NCBI GenBank assembly: GCA_964520045.1
Contig: CAZFMJ010000052.1
Span: 1-20,034 of the forward strand
Source of the DNA: CAZFMJ01 sp964520045
Lineage (GTDB): Bacteria; Elusimicrobiota; Elusimicrobia; Elusimicrobiales; CAZFMJ01
Direction of reading: 5' to 3'
DNA: 20,034 bases
Position numbers and translations under genes: made by a program. Below, in pieces: positions 15,570-20,034 of this stretch; the stretch's first letter is position 1; every line of letters starts with the position of its first letter. The notes under the pieces were generated by a model. That model saw only the letters and a program-made list of their open reading frames with translations. It did no database searches and had not been told where the DNA came from.

Positions 15570-15601
15570 CAACGCGCTTCGGATTGGGAGCAGGTCATAT
15601 G

Positions 15602-15736
15602 CCGCCGGCGTAAAAGACCGGCGGATCGATTTAAAAAAAGGAACTCCCTTTTCTCTGATTTCCTACAAACAGCAAATTATGCTATTTTATTTATACGCTT
15701 GATGGCGTGAAGCCCCTTCAGGGGAAGCCGGGGTTT
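15602..15736 (+). promoter_or_regulatory. Structured leader with consecutive hairpins before the small membrane protein gene
   Basis: Three hairpins lie in the stretch between the small ORF and the gene at 15810: CCGCCGG/CCGGCGG (15602-15608 with 15618-15624), ACGC/GCGT (15695-15698 with 15705-15708) and CCCC-TTCA-GGGG (15713-15724). The last is followed by CCGGGGTTTT, which can pair alternatively with the CCCC arm and would leave a short U-tract. That arrangement could be a terminator for the upstream unit or a switchable leader. I match it to no known riboswitch class. Confidence 0.35.
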
Positions 15737-15809
15737 TCTCTACGGTGTTTTTTGCGGCATAGCAGGCAAGATCGGAACAGCGGCCTAAACCGTTAAGAGG
15801 AGGATGTTT

Positions 15810-16109
15810 ATGATATTAAGAGTATGGATCACATGGGTGTTTTTGGCAGGCATTGTTGCCTACGAAGTGTATGTGTCTTTTGCCAGATATAACATAGATA
15901 AAAAATTATGGAAACTGATCGCCCACAGCGTATTGCTTTTTATGTTCTGCATTATGAACTTACAGCTGGGCTTCTTCTGTCTTAACATGCAATTTGATAA
16001 GCCCCGAAATACGAGCCCCGCGTTCGATGTCGTAATATCCAAGCTCCATGTTACTCCCTCCCATAAGCCCGCGGTTTCCGGCGTCGCGCAGGGAACCAAG
16101 AAAAAATAA
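15810..16109 (+). CDS. Small two-helix membrane protein, unknown family
   Basis: A 99-residue protein with two hydrophobic segments (about 4-24 and 38-62) separated by a short basic loop (ARYNIDKKLWK), and a polar C-terminal tail ending in KKK. The start at 15810 is chosen because GAGGAGG (15797-15803) lies 6 bases upstream; an in-frame ATG at 15804 would abut that site. I do not recognise the family. It stands between a structured leader and a palindromic repeat and appears to be monocistronic. Confidence 0.65.
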   Translation: MILRVWITWVFLAGIVAYEVYVSFARYNIDKKLWKLIAHSVLLFMFCIMNLQLGFFCLNMQFDKPRNTSPAFDVVISKLHVTPSHKPAVSGVAQGTKKK

Positions 16110-16114
16110 CAGAG

Positions 16115-16223
16115 AATCCCGCGATTAATAGATACACTCGACAAGCTCAGTATTCCTTCGACTTTGCTCAGGATGGTGAACTTGTTGAACCACAATCCCG
16201 CGCGAGCAAAGCGAATCGAAGGA
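16115..16223. repeat. Palindromic dispersed-type intergenic repeat
   Basis: TCGACAAGCTCA (16138-16149) pairs with TGAACTTGTTGA (16177-16188) at 11 of 12 positions. Between them CCTTCGACTTTGCTCAGG (16155-16172) has an inverted, slightly longer relative at 16204-16223. The unit is flanked by the direct repeat AATCCCGCG at 16115-16123 and 16194-16202. TTCGAC..GCTCAGGATGG-type palindromes of this kind are known to me as dispersed intergenic repeats in several bacterial phyla. It ends about 35 bases before the second sigma-factor gene and so lies in its promoter region. Confidence 0.65.
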
Positions 16224-16257
16224 TTGATTCCCAATTCCGCTTTTCAGAGTCAGGCAA

Positions 16258-16803
16258 ATGACAAACGAAAACGATCTTATAGCGCGCTCCCGCAGGGGCG
16301 ACACTAAAGCCTTTGAAACCCTGGTTTTGAAATATAAAGACCGGCTTTACGCGATAGCCTCCAGCGTCTGCGCCAAGATGCCGTCCGAAGCTCCCGACGT
16401 GGCGCAGGAAACGTTTATCTCCGCGCTAAAGCACATAAATTCCTTCAGGGGAAACGCCGCTTTCGGCACATGGCTTTACCGCATCGCCGCCAATAACTGC
16501 TGGCAGAGACTGCGGAAAGCGAAAACGGAAGCCGCTTCGGAAATCCCCGGCGATAAAAGCAGGGGACACCCGGCGGCTCCTTCCGCCGGAGAAAGCGTCA
16601 TAAAAAACGAACTTACCCGCGCCGTAAGCAAGGCCTTGATGTCGCTTCCGCCGGACTACAGGATAGTCATAACCTTATGCGACATAGAAGGCCTGTCTAA
16701 CTCAGAAACGGCCGGAAAGCTCAAAATCTCCCTGTCCGCTATGAAAGCCAAACTTCACCGCGCAAGACTCCGCCTTAGGGAACAGCTTAAAGATTTCCGC
16801 TGA
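16258..16803 (+). CDS. Second ECF-type RNA polymerase sigma factor
   Basis: A 181-residue ECF sigma factor. Region 2 (about 5-86) contains DVAQETFISALKHI and GNAAFGTWLYRIAANNCWQRLRK, close to the RpoE/SigW style. Region 4 (about 120-178) contains SLPPDYRIVITLCDIEGLS and an HTH with NSETAGKLKISLSAMKAKLHRARLRL. A linker of about 30 residues rich in Gly, Ser and Pro separates them. No zf-HC2 or other anti-sigma gene follows; the next genes are a DUF6132 protein and a ferredoxin, 127 bases downstream. The ribosome binding site (CAGG) is weak. It shows only family-level similarity to the sigma factor at 12580. Confidence 0.9.
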   Translation: MTNENDLIARSRRGDTKAFETLVLKYKDRLYAIASSVCAKMPSEAPDVAQETFISALKHINSFRGNAAFGTWLYRIAANNCWQRLRKAKTEAASEIPGDKSRGHPAAPSAGESVIKNELTRAVSKALMSLPPDYRIVITLCDIEGLSNSETAGKLKISLSAMKAKLHRARLRLREQLKDFR

Positions 16804-16930
16804 ATTTCCCGTTGCCCATCCTGCGCCGGACCATCCCGGATATCCCGCGTCCCCGACAAAACAGCGCGCATCCTTTTTGCGTTTCGCGCATCTAATATTT
16901 GAAGGGTAAAATTCAGCGCGGAGGTGCGAA

Positions 16931-17098
16931 ATGGACATTCTGAAAATTGTGTTGGGAATAGCCGCAGGCGGAGCCGTGGGATATTTATGGCACAAGATGG
17001 TCGGATGCGCCTCGGGCGCGTGCCCGATAGTGAGAAATCCGTATTTAAGCGCCGGCTTGGGCGCTGTTTTCGGGTTTTTTATCATGATGAGCAGGTAA
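16931..17098 (+). CDS. DUF6132-like small membrane protein
   Basis: A 55-residue protein starting at an ATG with GGAGG 7 bases upstream. Two short hydrophobic segments (about 3-20 and 36-52) flank a GCASGACPIVRNPYLS motif; the GCxSGxCPI signature is characteristic of DUF6132. The paired cysteines (C24 and C28) may bind metal or take part in redox chemistry, though the function is unknown. It ends 12 bases before the ferredoxin gene, so the two form an operon. A longer overlapping frame at 16924-17331 is spurious. Confidence 0.8.
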   Translation: MDILKIVLGIAAGGAVGYLWHKMVGCASGACPIVRNPYLSAGLGAVFGFFIMMSR

Positions 17099-17110
17099 CA
17101 AGGAGGCGCT

Positions 17111-17296
17111 ATGCAGAAAAAAGCCGTCATAGATCAATCGGCATGCGACGGGTCTCCGTTCTGCGCCGTCAAACGGATATGCCCTCAGCAGGCGGTCTCG
17201 CTCAACGACGCAGCCGCGCAAGTGGATGCCGCCAAATGCACGGGCTGCAGAAAATGCGCGCCCATATGCCCTCATCATGCGGTAACGCTGGTATAA
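17111..17296 (+). CDS. Small 4Fe-4S ferredoxin with a variant first cluster motif
   Basis: A 61-residue bacterial-type ferredoxin. The second motif is complete (C43-x2-C46-x2-C49-x3-C53-P). The first is C12-x5-C18-x5-C24-P, with three cysteines and wider spacing (CDGSPFCAVKRICP) than the classic CxxCxxCxxxCP. With seven cysteines it may hold one [4Fe-4S] plus one [3Fe-4S] or otherwise ligated cluster; this spacing recurs in a known subgroup of small ferredoxins. AAGGAGG lies 4 bases before the ATG. It likely serves as a cytoplasmic electron carrier for an unidentified partner, possibly with the DUF6132 membrane protein. Confidence 0.88.
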   Translation: MQKKAVIDQSACDGSPFCAVKRICPQQAVSLNDAAAQVDAAKCTGCRKCAPICPHHAVTLV

Positions 17297-17333
17297 ACCT
17301 TCCCCGCCCCGCTCTCCGTTCTTTTCCATAGGA

Positions 17334-17373
17334 CCAAAGACCCATTGACATCCGGCCCCAAAGACCCTTTAAT
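17334..17373 (+). promoter_or_regulatory. Promoter with overlapping 10-bp direct repeats
   Basis: TTGACA (17345-17350) is followed by 17 bases and TTTAAT (17368-17373), a good sigma-70-type promoter about 40 bases ahead of the gene at 17413. CCAAAGACCC occurs twice, at 17334-17343 just upstream of the -35 box and at 17358-17367 just upstream of the -10 box, 24 bp apart. The arrangement suggests a regulator that binds direct repeats on or next to the promoter. Confidence 0.6.
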
Positions 17374-17412
17374 GATATCTGAATTATGAGCTAGAATATA
17401 TTACGGTCGGTT

Positions 17413-18228
17413 ATGAAAAAAATTTTACTGACGGCTTTCACGACATTAGCAGCGCTCCCTCACGGGCTCTGCGCTCAGGCTGTTTCTTTTGAGAGTCTGA
17501 TGTCCAACCTTCCCAAACCCGGGCTCGAGCTTCCGGCCGTGCCGGAACCGGCGGTCCCGGACATGCCCCTTCCGCCGGAAAATAAAACGCCTGAAATTTA
17601 CAATTTTAATGCCGAAGGTTTTCCCGGTTTTTATGACGCGAGCGGAGACAGACGCCCGCATAATATTCCGCAAATCCTGAAAGACATACCGGCGATGTGG
17701 GCATTGTACGGAGAATTATTCAAAAAAGTAGGCGCCGACAGAAAGATGGACCCGTATGCTCTTGCCTCATTCTGCATTTTTGAAAGTTATAACTCTGATA
17801 AGCATAACTTCAATCCCAGGATGAAACAGATCAAACGCAACATGTATGCGGCGGGGATCGCCGGCACGCAGGCGCAGGACGTGCGGGGGAGTAGGATCCC
17901 GGGGCTGGACAAGCGTTTCCCAAGGGATCTTTCGCAAACGATAAAAGTCTTAAGGGCGAATCCCGAATACGGAATACGCTGTTTAGCCGCTGAATTCAGG
18001 GGTTTCTACTCCGTGTATAACGATCTGGCCATGGCATTCCCAAAAGTGGCCCTGCCGGCCTGGACGAATCCGAATTCGCGCAGGGGCGAATACGGAACAC
18101 AGGCTCAATTCGTAAGCCGGGCTTATGTATTTTATCGGGCTTTCCGCTCCGCCGACGGGATCGACGTCCCGCCCGGCGAAGGCGGAGCCCTCCCTAAGTC
18201 TTCAAATTTCAAGACGTTTCACCCTTGA
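17413..18228 (+). CDS. Exported protein, possible lysozyme-like/lytic transglycosylase domain
   Basis: A 271-residue protein with a signal peptide (about 1-22, ending CAQA), a proline-rich linker (about 35-60) and a helical domain (about 85-245). The stretch MDPYALASFCIFESYN places E124-S125 in a context like the catalytic Glu-Ser of soluble lytic transglycosylases, and NP, GI and late aromatic residues recur as in that fold. The usual GxxQ motif is not clear, so enzymatic activity is a guess; a structural or binding role is equally possible. The ribosome binding site is weak, and the promoter at 17345-17373 precedes it. It appears monocistronic. Confidence 0.7.
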   Translation: MKKILLTAFTTLAALPHGLCAQAVSFESLMSNLPKPGLELPAVPEPAVPDMPLPPENKTPEIYNFNAEGFPGFYDASGDRRPHNIPQILKDIPAMWALYGELFKKVGADRKMDPYALASFCIFESYNSDKHNFNPRMKQIKRNMYAAGIAGTQAQDVRGSRIPGLDKRFPRDLSQTIKVLRANPEYGIRCLAAEFRGFYSVYNDLAMAFPKVALPAWTNPNSRRGEYGTQAQFVSRAYVFYRAFRSADGIDVPPGEGGALPKSSNFKTFHP

Positions 18229-18362
18229 AAATATTAAGCGCTGTGTTCGCAGCCGTTGTAATGGGCGCGTTAAAATATGTTTTTAAATTCTAAAGACGTT
18301 ATCGTTTAAATTTTATGTTTTACGCCTGATCCCCGGGCAAATCGTTCAATAGAGATTTCTTT

Positions 18363-20034
18363 ATGCGCATAACTTTAAGATTTTTAGCGGCCATGATGGC
18401 GGTTATTTCCGTAGTGGCGTTTGTATTCACTTATTATCAGGTCACGCAGATAAAAATACAAAGGAAAGCCGAACTTGAGGCAAGGGCGGACATACTCGGC
18501 CAGAGTCTTAAGGATGCCGTTATAATTGCGCTTGAACGGGGCTCAAAAAAAGATATAAAGCGGCTTATAGACAAATTCGGCAATCATGAAAAACTCGCGG
18601 GTGTTGTAATTTATAACGGCAAAGGCGCCGTGATAGCCGGGATCGCGAATATACGCAACAGCGTGGCTTCTCTGGGCGGACTGGTTAAAAACGAAATAGA
18701 GTCGGGAACAGGATTCACCGGATTCAGGAAACTCCGCGGCAGGGAAATGCACGTCTTATCCGTCCCGCTGGATATGCCGCAGAAAAATGCCGGATTTCTC
18801 ATTGTTTTTCATGACGCTTCCTACATCACCGCGGAGCAGTTAAGCCTGTGGAAGCATACCTTTTTCAGAATACTCGTGCAGATATTCCTGATCTCAATGA
18901 TCACCCTTTTGGTCATAAAATGGAGCATAGTTGGCCCTATAGCCGGAATGGCCGAATGGATGAAAAAACTGCGCTCCGGCGAAACCATAGAACCGTTTTC
19001 TTTAAAAAATGCCGATATCCTGGCGCCTATAGCCAAGGAAATAACCACTTTTGCCCATCATCTTGCCGCGGCTAAAACAGCGGCGGAGGAAGAAGCCAGA
19101 TTGAGACAAAGCGCTGAAACCACATGGACTCCGGACAGGCTCAAGGAGCATATAAAGAACAAGCTTAAAGGGAAACCTCTTTTTGTCGTCTCAAACCGCG
19201 AGCCGTACATGCATATGCGCAGGGGAAAGCAGCTTGAAGTGCTGGTTCCCGCGGGCGGTCTGGTCACAGCGCTGGAGCCCGTGCTCAGGGCGTGCGGGGG
19301 AACATGGATAGCGCACGGAGCCGGCGACGCCGACTGGGACGTAGTGGATGAATCGCACAGGATACGGGTGCCGGTGCACGATCCTCTCTATACTCTTAGA
19401 AGAGTGGGCATGAACAAGGAAGAAGAAGACGGATATTACTACGGATTTTCGAACGAGGGGCTGTGGCCGTTATGCCACATAGCCCATGCCAGACCCGTTT
19501 TCCGGCCGGACGACTGGAAATTCTATGCGCAGATAAATCAAAGATTCGCATCCGTAGCGCTTGAGGAAATCGAAAAACATGCCGACCCCTGCATACTGAT
19601 ACAGGATTACCACTTCGCTCTTCTTCCGGGATTGATAAAGCAGAAGAGACCGGACGCCAAGATAGCGATATTCTGGCATATTCCATGGCCCAATCCCGAA
19701 GCTTTCGGAATATGCCCCTGGCAGAAAAATATAATCAACGGAATGCTCGGCGCGGACCTTATCGGATTCCATACGCAGTATCACTGCAACAATTTCCTTG
19801 ACACAGTGGACAGAACGCTGGAGTCACGCATAGACTGGGAGCGATTTGCCGTAAACAGGGTCGGCCATACCACTACGGTAAAGCCGTTCCCTATAAGCGT
19901 GGCTTTTCCCGGCGCGTTTCAGGATATTCCCTCCGGAACGGACGGACAAATAAGCAGGGAAACCCTGCTTAAAGACCTTGGAATAAAGACAAAATATTTA
20001 GCTATCGGCGTGGAACGGATGGATTACACAAAAG
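18363..20034 (+). CDS. Membrane sensor-HAMP-trehalose-6-phosphate synthase (GT20) fusion, 3' end missing
   Basis: An open frame of at least 557 residues that runs off the right edge. In order: TM helix (about 5-25), an extracytoplasmic region of about 140 residues, a second TM helix (about 165-187), a HAMP-like linker (about 188-240), then a GT20 domain from about 268. GT20 landmarks are VSNREPY, GGTWIAHGAGD, Q414-D-Y-H417, H439-I-P-W-P, LIGFHTQYHCNNFL and V550-E-R-M-D-Y-T-K557. The enzyme should join a glucosyl donor (UDP- or ADP-glucose) to glucose-6-phosphate, giving trehalose-6-phosphate, or a related acceptor. Classic OtsA is soluble and about 470 residues long, so the sensor front end is an addition that would let an outside signal, perhaps osmotic, set synthesis at the membrane. 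The start is the first ATG of the frame; its ribosome binding site is weak. Confidence 0.85.
   Translation, partial: MRITLRFLAAMMAVISVVAFVFTYYQVTQIKIQRKAELEARADILGQSLKDAVIIALERGSKKDIKRLIDKFGNHEKLAGVVIYNGKGAVIAGIANIRNSVASLGGLVKNEIESGTGFTGFRKLRGREMHVLSVPLDMPQKNAGFLIVFHDASYITAEQLSLWKHTFFRILVQIFLISMITLLVIKWSIVGPIAGMAEWMKKLRSGETIEPFSLKNADILAPIAKEITTFAHHLAAAKTAAEEEARLRQSAETTWTPDRLKEHIKNKLKGKPLFVVSNREPYMHMRRGKQLEVLVPAGGLVTALEPVLRACGGTWIAHGAGDADWDVVDESHRIRVPVHDPLYTLRRVGMNKEEEDGYYYGFSNEGLWPLCHIAHARPVFRPDDWKFYAQINQRFASVALEEIEKHADPCILIQDYHFALLPGLIKQKRPDAKIAIFWHIPWPNPEAFGICPWQKNIINGMLGADLIGFHTQYHCNNFLDTVDRTLESRIDWERFAVNRVGHTTTVKPFPISVAFPGAFQDIPSGTDGQISRETLLKDLGIKTKYLAIGVERMDYTK

Noticed and set aside
15751..15803. 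Resemblance of the CGGCCTAAACCG stretch to part of a c-di-GMP-I riboswitch
   Set aside because: The conserved paired stems and the tetraloop-receptor elements of that riboswitch cannot be laid out around it; only a few bases match.
16924..17331. A 135-codon plus-strand frame
   Set aside because: It covers the DUF6132 gene and the ferredoxin gene in a different frame; those two have good ribosome binding sites and family motifs.

Overview
The window reads as chromosomal DNA of a diderm (Gram-negative-type) bacterium. It encodes an outer-membrane porin ending in phenylalanine, several Sec-exported periplasmic proteins, two ECF sigma factors and an O-antigen-ligase-type membrane protein. No rRNA, tRNA, CRISPR array or intact transposase is visible. 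Gene content and codon style (much ATA for Ile beside GC-rich codons) would fit a deep-branching phylum such as Elusimicrobiota, but that placement is an inference; no marker gene is present.

Layout. 1-78: tail of a gene entering from the left, followed by a gene-free stretch with a repeated 15-mer and a strong hairpin. 427-1209 (minus): DUF6498-type membrane protein, with a good promoter reading leftward from 1303. 1492-6630 (plus): a three-gene cluster made of a membrane-bound Cache-PAS-PAS-CBS-DUF294 nucleotidyltransferase-like sensor, a DUF485 small membrane subunit and an ActP-like Na+/acetate-type symporter with a large periplasmic insert; a clean terminator closes it at 6641-6680. 6724-7422 (plus): YfcE-like metallophosphoesterase. 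It converges on a DcaP-like porin (7504-8616, minus) through a shared bidirectional terminator. 8617-9223: gene-free, with the porin promoter and an unusual set of interleaved inverted repeats.

9224-15351 (plus) is visibly AT-richer. It begins with a 614-residue exported S41 peptidase that closely resembles chlamydial CPAF, with the His/Ser/Glu triad recognisable at H147, S518 and E577. Next comes an exported serine beta-lactamase-family hydrolase, then a translationally coupled operon of ECF sigma factor, zinc-finger (ZAS) anti-sigma factor and Wzy/WaaL-type ligase with C-terminal TPRs.

15352-20034 (plus) holds a doubtful small ORF, a structured leader, a two-helix small membrane protein, a palindromic dispersed-type repeat, a second ECF sigma factor without an adjacent anti-sigma factor, a DUF6132/ferredoxin pair, an exported protein with a possible lysozyme-like domain behind a good promoter, and, running off the right edge, a trehalose-6-phosphate synthase-like GT20 enzyme fused to an N-terminal membrane sensor and HAMP domain.

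How the genes may work together: the sensor/DUF485/symporter cluster looks like a carboxylate uptake system whose sensor has a periplasmic domain of a type known to bind small carboxylates, and the porin could supply outer-membrane entry. The sigma/anti-sigma/ligase operon, the exported hydrolases and the HAMP-GT20 protein together suggest an envelope and osmotic stress theme. These links are inferences from adjacency and domain content. The most noteworthy item is the CPAF-like protease.
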